Positions 12,701 to 22,805 of a DNA stretch of 64,000 nucleotides are shown here, in pieces. The stretch comes from Melampsora larici-populina 98AG31. Taxonomy: Eukaryota; Basidiomycota; Pucciniomycetes; Pucciniales; Melampsoraceae. A model generated the notes under the pieces. It was not told where the DNA came from and made no database searches. It saw only the letters and a program-made list of their open reading frames with translations. How positions within the stretch are numbered: the first letter of the stretch is position 1; each line of letters opens with the position of its first letter. The DNA is taken from assembly GCF_000204055.1 (NCBI RefSeq), contig NW_006768766.1, forward strand, positions 146,233-210,232, written 5' to 3'. The position numbers and the translations under genes are program-made.

Positions 12701-14555
12701 TTGTCTTTCAGCTTCACCGACCCATTTACTCAGACAATCGGCTCCTTTACGCATGAAGAAAGCTATTGAAGAGTAAATTAAACGAGATGAGCAATGAGAT
12801 GTCGAAGAGATTTATAAATTGAGCGCCATCACTCACCAATCTTTTGTCCCTCACTGCTACAGCTCGCAGCTAGCGCACGTGCCAAAAGAGTTTTCCCTGT
12901 ACCAGGTGGCCCATGAAATAGCACACCTCGAGGCGGGGTGATTTGAAAGCGTTGAAAGACTTCTGGATAAAGGAGAGGGAGAGAGACCATTTCTTTTAAT
13001 TGTTGAATATGATGTTCCATTCCTCCTACATGGCTAAAGTCGATATTTGTTTGTACCCCGAGTGGGTCGGTATCGGCCAAATCTGTAAAGAAATGAAAAC
13101 AAGATGATCTTAAAAAACGTGGGATGAACTGAATCGAGATTCAGAGTCACTAACTCGTCGCTCCAGACATCTTTCCCATATTGCTTGGTCCACCACCACC
13201 CATATTACCAGGATCGAAGAGACCACCACCAAAGAGACCTGTTGAAGCAGCTGCTCCTCCCAAGATACCCGCACCCGCAAGTTTGTTGGCAGTAAAAGCG
13301 GCCCCAGTTTCTTCGTCCTTAGAATAGGATTCAGATAATCCGAATCAGCCCATGATGGATGATAGGAAAAGCGCGTGGATGAAACAAGAATGAAACTGAC
13401 TGAATCATGACCGGGTCGAGCTTGACCAAAGAATTGATCATATTGTTTTCCGGACATTGAATAAGGTAATCGGATATCTTTACCACCGCTCTTCCTCGAC
13501 CGAGGCTTATCGGTTGACTCAAAGATCGGAAAGGCAGCAATCTCATAATTCACTTTTTTATCACGAGTTCGAAGTGTACGTCCAGCATGTTCCTCGTGAG
13601 CGTTCTGAGCTGTTTCACTTTCGTCACCCTTGTTCTTTAACCCACGCGTACTACGACGAGTGGCCCCGCTGGTATGATTGGCACCTTTTCTCTGAGTAGC
13701 TAATTTATCCAGGACCGTCTTTCTCTGAGCTCTCGAGCTTAAGGGAAGGTCATCTTCATCTGATTCGTGTATTGAAATGCGATCTTCTTCTTCCTCTTCT
13801 TCTTCAGGAGTCGTGTCACCTTCATCAGATGTACTTGTAATCTTTGATTTTTTAGACCTAGATGACTTTGCTTTCTTTTTGACGACTGCACCACTACAAT
13901 CTGATGGTGGATGTTCGATTGAAACTGATCGATCATGTTCTGCATCATCTTTATCACCATTATATTCACTTCCTGAATCTGGATGTCCGTATGTATGATT
14001 TTCTTGATCTTCATCTTGATCATCATCTTCACCTTCAGCATCTCGTTCATCTGAATTGATGTATTGATCCTGTGAGTGATAATCGGGTGCTGAAGCTGAA
14101 CCATAACCGTTTTGATGTACTTTCTGAGTGTTCTCTGCACCGATCACATTATGAGCCGCTCGAGTTCGGGCATGAGAGTCAACTGGTCTATGAGGTATTT
14201 GAGAAGCACTAGATCGCTTTGGTCGAGTAGATTGTTCATCGTATTGAGGACCATGAGGATAGATTGGAGTAGGAGGTTTCCGTGTGCGAGATGGACGTGA
14301 AGAGGGTAGTTCATGAGAAGTGGTGATCGAATTTGATCTTTTAGGCATGTTGGTAAGTTGATGAGGTTGAAGACTTGATGATGATGATGATGATGATGAT
14401 AAGTTAGTTGAGATGAATGGTGATTTTGTAGTAGACCAAGCTGTTGTTGATATTCTGATGATAGTATCTCTAGAAGAAGTTGAATGAGAATGAGATTGAT
14501 GAACTTCAGCTTCTGGCATCTCATTCGATTCAAATTTCAATTCATCAAACTTCAA
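9747..14555 (-). CDS. YTA7: Yta7/Abo1/ATAD2 family AAA ATPase with bromodomain-like region (1414 aa, nine exons)
   Basis: Exons: 13401-14555, 13155-13317, 12837-13082, 12317-12762, 12119-12251, 11851-12057, 11629-11783, 11023-11556, 9747-10952; total 1415 codons, in phase. Family members are nuclear hexamers that handle histone H3-H4 and tune nucleosome density. Residues 1-385 are acidic and basic low-complexity tail. A Gly-rich linker precedes AAA1, with Walker A GPPGTGKT at about 497-504, Walker B IIFFDEID at about 557-563, and the arginine-finger stretch RRPGRFDREF. AAA2 is degenerate, as is usual here: GPQGCGQS near 799-806 lacks the Walker A Lys. The bromodomain-like module follows near 1035-1120 (FYNIDLDGMHYKLYYSKYL). 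The C-terminus is acidic. Yeast Yta7 is about 1380 aa, so the length fits. Confidence 0.93.
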
Positions 14556-15429
14556 TCACATTCAGACTGTCACACTCAAGACTCTGATCACATAACATCA
14601 AACTAAACTACATTCTATCGGACTTATATCAAAACTACATTAAAACTCAATTCAAACTACATATATCAAGAATCTATTACGGAACACGGATTCTTGTGTT
14701 TCTAAAAAAAGAAGCTCAATCCTCCATATCACTTTGTATCAAAAATGTAAACATGTACTCAAACAGACTCAAACTTTTTCGTAAAAAGCTCAGAACAACT
14801 GAAACCCAATGCCCATACTCTATCTATACCATCAAAAAATACTTTTTCCATAAATATGCATCTTGATAACCATAAAAAACACCAAATCTTCCCTCTACAA
14901 AGAAAATGCAAAAAAAAGGTTTCAAAACACACACCCACACAAGATAAACCAATCTCAATTTGAACGCATTTACATATTTTCAAATCTTTAAATTCTTGAA
15001 ACTTGCAACAACTTGATCTTTTTATTTTTTACAATCTTTTCTTTTCTCACCAAAAAAAACACTTTCAATATTATATTATTATATGTATACTATATATCTT
15101 GTATGTAAGAAATCAACCATTAATAAATCATCAAAACCCAATCATCTTAATCTACTATATGTACTACTACTACTATTTTTCTTTGTAAAAAAACAAACAA
15201 ACACAAACACAAAACCTCTATTTTTTTCTTTCAAGACAAATTCACATTCTTTCTTATAAATAATCAAAACCATAAACAATAACCAATCAACAAGAAACCC
15301 ACTTCTGTTTTTTTTTCAAAAATATTTAAACAAACAACACATCTTCGATCATTCATTCATGAATCCCAAACTTTTTTTTCTTTGGTGGGATTCAACTTCA
15401 ATTCATTCTTGATTTTCTTTTTTTTGGTT
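14556..15429. other. AT-rich intergenic region
   Basis: The 5' flank of YTA7 and 3' flank of the alpha-arrestin gene, dominated by poly(A)/poly(T) and TA runs. No gene or RNA seen; open frames at 14759-14983 and 15003-15188 are low-complexity. Confidence 0.5.
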
Positions 15430-17535
15430 TTACAAACCTTCTCTTCTCATTAAAAACCCACCTAATTCTCCATCTTGTCTTACCACACCAATCGATCCCA
15501 CCGGAATCAAAAGACTACCGAAATCATCAGCATAAGGTGGAGGAGCATTCACACTACTTAGATTATTAAGATTATTATCACTGATCTGGTTATGATTCAA
15601 ATGATTTCGAACTTCCACTTCATTCACTTGATTTGATTCGATTGATTCTTGATCACTTCTACTACTACTGGCATTCAAACTCGCCCATCCCACTGCATAA
15701 GCCGGTGGCATCGTACCATTTTGGGTTTCGGTTTCAGTTTCGATCGGATGAGTCGGTACAATGCTTTCACTTGAAGTAGAATGGTTCGGTAGAGATGGAT
15801 TCACTACATAGTTTCCAAACCTTGCTGTGGCTTCATCAAAACAAACAAATTCAAAACTTCCTTGGTTCACAGAACTTGAAGGATCGGTGGAAGTCGGATC
15901 TAGTTGGATTCCATCAGGTGGGGTATCAGGTGCAGGTGGTGGTGATTCATCTTCATCTATCGTAGGTGGTGCTGGGCCTCCTTGTCCAGCTAGACTTGAA
16001 AAACTTTCATATCCATCATACTCTTCTTCTTCTTCGTCTTCTTCCTCCTCCTCTGTTTCAGTATGTGACTCTCGTATTGTTTGAGATGTAGAAGATGTAC
16101 CAGGAAAGTTGTACGGTTCGTCCGTTTCAAAATAAGTGGGAGCTGGTGCTTCTTCCCATTCTTGATCTGTACTAGACTGAGCTTGTTCTTCAGCTGCCTC
16201 TCGTGCTTTTCCACTAGCTGCTAAGGTGAGAGGGGCTGGAAGTTCATCTTCTGAAACAGGAGGCCAATCCGGTACTACGCCTATTGCTTGATTCAATTCG
16301 ACATCAAACCTCTCACCTCCTCGACCTGAGATTTGAATTGTGATGGTCACCGAAAATGAGACCTGATGAAGTAAGGTAGATTGACTGATCGAATTACACT
16401 TCCAACCGGATGTTGTAGTCTGAGGAATATTAACAGGTGAAATCTCATCAGTCGTTGAAGATGGGACAGGCGTAAGCTCAGAGCGATGTGGCTGTAGTGT
16501 GAGTCGAAGAAAAACTGATCGAGTTGATGAAAAACGACATGATTTTCCAGAGATCGCCAAAAGACTCGTGATCACTCTGTTACTTGAAGATGATGAATCA
16601 TCTGAGGTCGATTCTGGGTTTGTAGAACCTGATGAAGCGTCGTAAGGGGGAGCTCCAGTAGAGGATCTTTCGGTAGTTGAAGAGCCGTTCTCCTGATCAA
16701 TAGAGGATTGGATCCGAATGTGTTGATGTAGTTCTGCTCGGACACTTCGTAGCCGAAGTCCTTTTTCACGAATCAATTCTTCAGTTGGAGGTGGAATTCT
16801 AACTTGAAGTGCCAGTGGTTCAGAGTGGCGAAGTAAGGTTTGAGACAAAGAGACGTAAATAGGTGTAGGTGATAAGCTTGTAAGTCTGACAGGAGATAGC
16901 GTAAAAGGTTGTTGGTTTTGATCGAGGGGTTGCGGAGATGGAGGTGGAAGAAGTTGAATAGCTGGATTTGAATAACGTGAAATGTGTACGGGAACTTTGA
17001 GGTGAAGATGCTCGAGTAGATGATCAGGTTGATGATGATCGTTGGTCAAGAGATGAGAAGAATTGGTATAGGTGATATGTGCATCAAGTTCATAATGAAG
17101 ACCACCACCGTTAGGTAAATGAATACAGTGAGGCAAATCAGGAGTGAGTGAGAATTGAAAAGGTAAATTTGAAGGTGGTTTTGAATGATGATTTGGAGTA
17201 TTTGAGCATGAAGGTTGAGATGAATGATGATGGTTGAGAAGATGATGTGTAGTCTGATGTTCCCATAAGATTTGATGTAGTTGAAGGAAATCGATTGATT
17301 GTAGTTGATGATTAGATTCTAAACCAGAGAAGGTTAGAGAGACTTGAGTGATTAGAAATGTATTTGAAGTTGAGATGATCTTGAGTTGAAGTTCACCCTG
17401 AACAAAAGCAGGAGTGACACCTAAATAACCACTTAAGAATGATAAAGTAGGAGAAAGAGTCGTCAGATTGATTAAGAATGGATGATTGTTGATGGGATTA
17501 TTGAGATTGTAAAGTGGTGGATCGGTGATTGACAT
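15430..17535 (-). CDS. Alpha-arrestin with PPxY motifs (701 aa, intronless)
   Basis: A single exon from ATG at 17535 to the stop at 15430. Residues about 30-240 read as an arrestin N-terminal-like fold (for example LPFQFSLTPDLPHCIHLPNG, followed by HYELDAHI), and about 240-440 as the C-terminal arrestin half. A long acidic, Ser-rich tail follows. Two PPxY motifs are present: PPAY near residues 610-613 and PPPY near 665-668. By family knowledge these bind WW domains of Rsp5/Nedd4-type ligases, so this is probably an adaptor that directs ubiquitination and endocytosis of membrane transporters. A poly-Glu run (about residues 485-505) lies before the PY motifs. The nearby HECT ligase is Hul4-like, not Rsp5, so adjacency is not evidence of partnership. 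Confidence 0.8.
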   Translation of the reverse strand: MSITDPPLYNLNNPINNHPFLINLTTLSPTLSFLSGYLGVTPAFVQGELQLKIISTSNTFLITQVSLTFSGLESNHQLQSIDFLQLHQILWEHQTTHHLLNHHHSSQPSCSNTPNHHSKPPSNLPFQFSLTPDLPHCIHLPNGGGLHYELDAHITYTNSSHLLTNDHHQPDHLLEHLHLKVPVHISRYSNPAIQLLPPPSPQPLDQNQQPFTLSPVRLTSLSPTPIYVSLSQTLLRHSEPLALQVRIPPPTEELIREKGLRLRSVRAELHQHIRIQSSIDQENGSSTTERSSTGAPPYDASSGSTNPESTSDDSSSSSNRVITSLLAISGKSCRFSSTRSVFLRLTLQPHRSELTPVPSSTTDEISPVNIPQTTTSGWKCNSISQSTLLHQVSFSVTITIQISGRGGERFDVELNQAIGVVPDWPPVSEDELPAPLTLAASGKAREAAEEQAQSSTDQEWEEAPAPTYFETDEPYNFPGTSSTSQTIRESHTETEEEEEDEEEEEYDGYESFSSLAGQGGPAPPTIDEDESPPPAPDTPPDGIQLDPTSTDPSSSVNQGSFEFVCFDEATARFGNYVVNPSLPNHSTSSESIVPTHPIETETETQNGTMPPAYAVGWASLNASSSRSDQESIESNQVNEVEVRNHLNHNQISDNNLNNLSSVNAPPPYADDFGSLLIPVGSIGVVRQDGELGGFLMRREGL

Positions 17536-17675
17536 AATCTATTGATAGTTCTTCATTAGTTAACCACAATCAACAATAACAATTTAAAGAAAGTTAACGT
17601 TACTTTTGCTATTTTCTTCTCAACTTTCAATCAATTTCTAGTTTTAGTGTTTGGTATTTTTGTTGGATTGATGAT
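17536..17675 (-). promoter_or_regulatory. Proximal 5' flank of the alpha-arrestin gene
   Basis: A 140-bp AT-rich stretch between the arrestin ATG and repeat copy A. Because copy A also precedes NDUFS6 19 kb away, this flank plus one repeat copy probably formed a shared divergent promoter before the insertion. No TATA box is evident. Confidence 0.4.
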
Positions 17676-17829
17676 GGATGAATGATGATGACTGTTGAAT
17701 GCGCAATGGTCAGATTCAAATTAAAGTTGCACATTTCCAGTTTAAATTACTAAATTAAAACTACTTAACACCTAAGCTTAAGCTCTAAACTTCACTCCTA
17801 TCACTTCCTTCTTCATTCATCATTCATCA
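17676..17829. repeat. 154-bp direct repeat, copy A (left border of TE nest)
   Basis: Matches 36831-36984 in direct orientation over about 154 bp with about four substitutions (for example GTT/GAT near 17694, CCTAAG/CTTAAG near 17771, CACTCC/CATTCC near 17794, CTTC/GTTC near 17811). It starts GGATGAATGATGATGACTG and ends with the ATTCATC run. It lies in the arrestin 5' flank. Confidence 0.95.
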
Positions 17830-18061
17830 ATCTATCCAAAAAAATTTATCTTAAAAATATCTATAAAGTTATTGAATATTGGTTATTCTCCTTATAACAT
17901 TTATTTAGAATTTCTTAACCTTTATTCCAATCTATATTTTTGAAAAACATCTCATTAAAACTCAAGACCACCGGAAGAAAGACACTTACCACGAAAGATA
18001 AGAATCAATGCTAAGGGCCCGTTCGGCTGGTTTTCGAAAAATTCGTTTTTCGGCTTTTCCG

Positions 18062-18144
18062 GTTACCGAACAGTTGACCAATAAGGTCAACGAAAGATCA
18101 AAAAGATCGTCGTTGACCATTTGATCATCGTCGACTGTTCGGTA
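18062..18144. repeat. Subterminal hairpin of the Harbinger element
   Basis: GTTACCGAACAGTTGACC (from about 18061) is matched in reverse by GTCGACTGTTCGGTAAC (ending about 18145), and the loop carries a second inverted pair (AAGGTCAACG / CGTTGACC). This could act as a transposase-binding region. Confidence 0.55.
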
Positions 18145-18322
18145 ACGATGGAATGAAAGTGTTTTTCAATTGAAAACAAACCGATTGCTTGAAAATCAAT
18201 CGGTCCGTTTTCGTTTTCGTCTTCCCATTTATCCATCCATCCATTCATCCATTCATCACGGTCATCAGAGACCAAATTCATCAGATCATTGTGACATTTG
18301 ACATCATGTCTTTTAAAACATC

Positions 18323-19810
18323 ATGGCGCATTGTTCTCGCTCTTCCCTTCAGTCTTTCACACCTGAAAAGCGCGCCAAAGTTCAAAAGTTGCTTAAATTG
18401 CAATTTCTCAAACAGCTCCTTGCTGTTCAACAGCAACAATGTCAAATTTTTTGCTACTTTAGCACTGGTGTACAGGCTTGTGCAGCTCAAATCCTGCCTC
18501 ATCTCACCAAAACTCCGCATCTTACTTCCATCCTCAGCAGTCAGGCTTGGATTGATGAGCTCATTGCTAGTCCAAATAACTCAGTTTTTTATGATAATCT
18601 TGGAATGAACAAATCTGTTTTTTTTGAACTACGTTCAGTACTTGAAGAAACTGGAATTTTTTATGACTCCCGTTGGATCACCAGAACTGAGAAGTTGGCT
18701 ATCCTTATTTATACTGTCATCACCGGCCTTTCTAATCGTAAACTTCAAAATCGTTTTCAAAGATTGGCTGATACTATTTCTAATTAATTCAACTATCTTT
18801 CATTTTTTGCTTTTTTTTTGGTTCTTTTCAAATTTTCTCATCACTATCTCTTTTGGCTAGGACAATCAATCACCTTATTAAAGGAATTTCCAACAACAGA
18901 GATTTACTCAGCAAATATATTCCTCTTCCCAATGCCAACACTCCTCTTGCAGATACCTTTTCCGAGAATCCAAAGTTCATGCCTTATTTCAAAGACTGCA
19001 TCGGTGCAATTGATGGTTCACACATTCCGGTCACTCCGCCAGCTTCCGAATTCATTCCTTTCTCTAATCGTAAAGGCTACACATCTCAGAACGTCATTGC
19101 TGCCTGTAATTTCAATATGGAGTTTATCTATTCACTGGTCAGAGCTGAAGGAAGTATGGCCAACAGTGCTCTTTGGACTTTGGCTCAAAGTCGTGATCTT
19201 ACTATCCCTGCCGGAAAATATTATCTTGGTGATGCTGGCTTTGCTCTCACTGAAGATTGTATTGTTCCTTTTAGAAAAGTCCGTTATCATTTACAAGAGT
19301 GGGAAAAGAAAGGTTTCAAGTGAGATTTATTTTTCTTCCATCATTTTCATACTTTTCTCTGGCTTTCTTCTTCTCACCACTCCTATCCGTCCATATTAGA
19401 CCGATGAATAAAGAAGAACTATTCAATCTTCGACATGTAACATTATTGAGCATATCTTTGGAGTTTGCAAGAAGCACTTTAAGATCATGGCTCACGGGTG
19501 TGAATACACCATCAAGATTCAAATTTCAATGGTCACTGTTATGTGCTTCATTCACAACTTCATTTGTGTTAAAGCTACAAAAGGTTCAGCTGAAGAATTC
19601 CCTCAATTTGGAGAAGGATTCATTCCCAACCCTCAAGAAACTACAGAAGCGCCTACTCAAGAACAATCTGGTTATCTGCAAGAATTTGGTAGTACTGCTG
19701 AAGGTAATAGCTATGCTAAAAACCTCAGAGATCAAATTGCAGAAGATATGTGGAGGGATTACTTAGTAGAGACTGAAAGAAGAAAGAAGGTAAATCGAAC
19801 TAAACAATGA
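18323..19810 (+). pseudogene. Harbinger transposase (DDE_Tnp_4 type), decayed
   Basis: Coding blocks: about 18323-18784, 18850-19319, and the C-terminal part to 19810. Diagnostic parts are CIGAIDGSHIPV, the NVIAACNF..VRAEGSMANSALW block and YYLGDAGFAL, with NIIEHIFGVCKKHF and FIHNFI near the end. The joins read well (DTIS|RTINHL), but the first intron has ATTAAT where a GT donor is expected. The conserved block after LRH is about 10 nt short near 19434-19437, putting the rest in another frame. So this copy cannot make a full transposase. Confidence 0.8.
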
Positions 19811-20170
19811 CACAGACTACCTCCCATGTATCCTGGTGTTTAAATCATATATGTAGCTATTTCAATTTTTATTTTACAACTCTCAATCAAAGCATTTTTA
19901 ATTTATACATGTATCATTTATCACAAGTCTCAAAAGCATTCTTAGCTCACATGTATTACAAGTCTCACTTAGAAGTATTTTTATTTTACATTTATTAGTC
20001 AAACCTTTTGTTTTTGTTTGTTTAAGGAAAGGTCCCCTCAGTTCATAATCAGTTCATATCATGAGTCTTTTGATAACACATATATAGGTTGACATTGCAA
20101 TCACTAAAAAACCAACAGTCACACCCACTACTACACTTGTATCAGCATGTTTATATACAAATGTAGTCTT

Positions 20171-20290
20171 TATTTAAAGGTTTAATAAATTTTTATTTAA
20201 GATCACTCAGCTACAACATTTTTAATTAAAGGTTTAATAAGTTTTTATTTAAATCAGACAACCACAACATTTTTATTTAAGAACACTCAG
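20171..20290. repeat. Two-copy tandem repeat, about 58 bp
   Basis: Two neighbouring copies of a TTTAATAARTTTTTATTTAA-containing unit followed by an ACTCAGCTA/ACAACATTT stretch. AT-rich and imperfect. Confidence 0.5.
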
Positions 20291-20624
20291 CTATGAGACA
20301 TTTGTATCAGTGTGTATAGATGTCATTGATAATAATTGAAACTTGACCTTGAAAGTAAAGAGAATGATGAGATAAATGATCACAATTAGTCAGTAGATAT
20401 TGAATGAAATGAATGATTATAAATGAACTACTGACTACTTTTGTTGAGGATGTATAGGAGCCAACCATCATGCTCAGAAGGTGGTGTATTGACAAAAGTC
20501 TCAGCCATCACAGGCTTTTCAGCAAATAGATCTCAAGCAGTGTAACGTTGAGTGGGTTCAAGAGATGATTTGTAAATGAGAGAGACAGCTAAAGCATGAG
20601 TTGATGGCTTTTCAGCTTGAATCA

Positions 20625-21030
20625 ACAATTATGTGGTGAAAGCAGAGAGAGAAATTACAGATCAAACGCAGGCACAATGAGTGTCTCCGCAATATGAGAC
20701 CCAGACAAGTCTTATCTCTGTGTTTTGCACTTGCCACTGCTGATTGCCAAGAAAAAAGGGCATCATCATTGTTGAAACAATTATGTGGTGAAAGCAGAGA
20801 GAGAAATTACAGATCAAACATAGGCACGATGGGTGTCTCCACAATGTGAGACCCAGACAAGCCTTCTCTCTGTGTGTTGCACTTGCCACTGATGATTGCT
20901 AACTAAAAAGGGTGCCATCATTCTTGAAACATTCATGTGGCAAAAGCAGAGAAAGAAGTTACGGATCATACATGTGCACAATCAGTCTCCGCACAATATG
21001 AGACTCAGACCCACCTACATCTTGAACGCT
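20625..21030. repeat. Three-copy tandem repeat, about 152 bp
   Basis: Copies begin near 20625, 20777 and 20929. Each contains ATGTGG(T/C)(G/A)AAAGCAGAG, a TGTCTCCRCAATRTGAGAC block and, in the first two, TTGCACTTGCCACT. The third copy is shorter and more diverged. No coding potential recognised. It lies about 100 bp upstream of the TATA box of the small secreted protein gene. Confidence 0.85.
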
Positions 21031-21133
21031 CAAACAAGACTACACCTGCAATCAACTGCAGAGTTGTGTGCCGGGATTGGATGACCAAGAAACAGTTGCA
21101 TCCTAGAGGCTCAGCCACTCTTCCTCCAACAAC

Positions 21134-21141
21134 TATAAAAG
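21134..21141 (+). promoter_or_regulatory. TATA box
   Basis: TATAAAAG, followed by a pyrimidine/CA-rich stretch (CTCTGTCTCTGAAC, CCCTCACTCACAA) such as marks fungal transcription starts, about 350 bp before the ATG at 21486. A 5' leader intron is possible, for example a GTGAGT at 21401. Confidence 0.5.
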
Positions 21142-21485
21142 CTTGACTCTGTCTCTGAACAATCCCTCACTCACAAATCATCTCATTGAGATTTATTTAT
21201 CTGACCTACCCGGCTGTCTTGGTGTGCCTCCCTGTCACTTCTATTGCTCAACTGGCTACATCACCTATGTCAAAAGATGATCTTAAATCAACTGACTTTA
21301 CCTATGGTTTCCTGAACTTGTTCATTGGTGTAGATCTCATTGGTTTCCATCAAAACCCAACCTTCACAAACCATTTTCAGATATCATTGCTCCAGCTTCT
21401 TGGTGAGTCTTGGAGTATCTCATCTATTGTTTCTTGTCACGTCTTTCCATCACTAACACTTGGGCAAAAACCTCAGTACCTTGTC

Positions 21486-21686
21486 ATGAAGATTGTCATT
21501 ATTGCAGCCTTACTTGTCATATCAGCAGCTTCCAGTCAGTCTGCTCAAATAACAGAAATCTCCAGTGCAGAAGGTTTGAACAAATTACACAATGGATCCC
21601 CAAGAGACAAAACCTATATGAAGCTAGAAAGTAACCCCATAGGAGACCCCGATCCCGATTCTGATTCCGATCATGATTATGATTAA
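21486..21686 (+). CDS. Candidate small secreted protein (66 aa)
   Basis: The ATG at 21486 opens MKIVIIAALLVISAASSQSA, a textbook signal peptide (Lys, hydrophobic core, small residues before the likely cleavage site near 20-21). The mature part is only about 45 residues, Cys-free, and ends in an acidic Asp-Pro/Asp-Ser tail (DPDPDSDSDHDYD). A TATA box and leader lie upstream. The frame is open further 5' but without an ATG, so this start is preferred. Rust effectors are often small secreted proteins, but this is inference; a chance ORF inside repeats is the alternative. Confidence 0.5.
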   Translation: MKIVIIAALLVISAASSQSAQITEISSAEGLNKLHNGSPRDKTYMKLESNPIGDPDPDSDSDHDYD

Positions 21687-21836
21687 GATGAACAAAAACT
21701 AAGGGAAATTGATACGGACCATTGTAACAAGCCAGGTTAGACAGGCACTCTTTACTGTGGGACTGTCAGTTCATTTGCATTACTAGATGTCCAGAAGGGC
21801 GTGGGTCAGAGCACCTGTGGCTACCTGCCCCTTTAA

Positions 21837-21878
21837 CTTGTATCCAATAAAAAACGGGTAATTCCTATTGGATACAAG
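21837..21878. repeat. Perfect 13-bp stem hairpin
   Basis: CTTGTATCCAATA (21837-21849) and TATTGGATACAAG (21866-21878) are exact inverted copies with a 16-nt loop. No run of T follows to suggest a Pol III terminator. Confidence 0.7.
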
Positions 21879-22061
21879 CCAAAGCTCCCTTCCAACACGC
21901 CGGGGGTGTTGGCGTGTCAGATTCACCGCCTCAAACTTTTGCTCAAATACCCACCAGACGTAATGAATGGAACATATCTTTTTATAATAGGTGTTATAAG
22001 GGAGTGTTATAAGAAGCTGACTATGCATATAGCTGGCTACATATTAAAAGTATCAACACTT

Positions 22062-22290
22062 TTTACATGTCTGGGAATCATAGTCACATCTATGTGAATG
22101 CTATTCACACCAATGTGACCTGATTCACATGTGGGTGAATGTAAAGATTGCAAAATTGATTAAATCATAAAATTACATTGTTTACATATCTGGGAATCAT
22201 GGTCACATGTATGTGAATGCTATTCACATCAATGTGACCTGGTTCACATGTGGGTGAATGTAAATATTGTGAAAGAAATTGAATTACAAA
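22062..22290. repeat. Two-copy 119-bp tandem repeat rich in TCACAT/ATGTGA
   Basis: Copies start at 22062 and 22181. Each carries GGGAATCATRGTCACAT, ATGTGAATGCTATTCACA and AATGTGACC, so several inverted TCACAT/ATGTGA pairs lie in each unit. Confidence 0.85.
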
Positions 22291-22713
22291 ATTATGTACA
22301 TGATACCTAAAATTTACAACCATGTTGCTTAATTCACAAAAAACGAGTCAAATGATACTCAATGAGAGTTATACATGTGTGATTATTGATCTGAATGCTG
22401 TGATTCAAGGTCACAAAATTGTGATCCACGTTCACGCTGTTGTGATTTCTGTTTAAATGATTGTGATTGATACATAGGATTTTGAATTGTTGGGATGTAA
22501 ATCAATTACTTCTGCTTGCTTACAGAACCTTTTAAAGACTCAAAATTCATTAATCATGAACTTTTGAAAGAGTATATGAATGTAGGAGGTATCAGAATTG
22601 AAGATAATTTGATCGATATTTTTTGTCCTTTTTGGCTCCAACTCAAAATCAATGGAAGTGAAAGCTAATGAGTTTTACAACGATTTCAATATTGTTAGTG
22701 TTGTGGTAATCAT

Positions 22714-22805
22714 CTATCTTTCATTTTTTGCTTTTTTTTAGGTTCTTTTCAAATTTTCTCATCACTATCTCTTTTGGCTAGGACAATCAATCACCTTATT
22801 AAAGG
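22714..22805 (+). repeat. 92-bp duplicate of the Harbinger transposase intron and exon start
   Basis: Nearly identical to 18793-18884: intron tail, acceptor GGCTAG and the first codons of the next exon. It ends abruptly at 22805, where the GCM element begins. Here the intron is preceded by GTAATC, a usable donor, unlike the copy at 18 kb. Confidence 0.85.

Larger units (their letters stand above)
18015..19999 (+). mobile_element. PIF/Harbinger DNA transposon, right end not found
   Basis: The left terminus GGGCCCGTTCGGCTGG follows a TAA (18012-18014), typical of Harbinger 3-bp target sites. A decayed transposase follows. I could not find the inverted terminus to the right, so the element is truncated or its end has diverged; the right coordinate is approximate. 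Confidence 0.6.

Noticed and set aside
5138..17535. A functional ubiquitin-adaptor cluster of the HECT ligase with the alpha-arrestin
   Set aside because: PPxY motifs bind WW domains of Rsp5-type ligases; the ligase here is Hul4-like without WW domains, so adjacency is probably chance.
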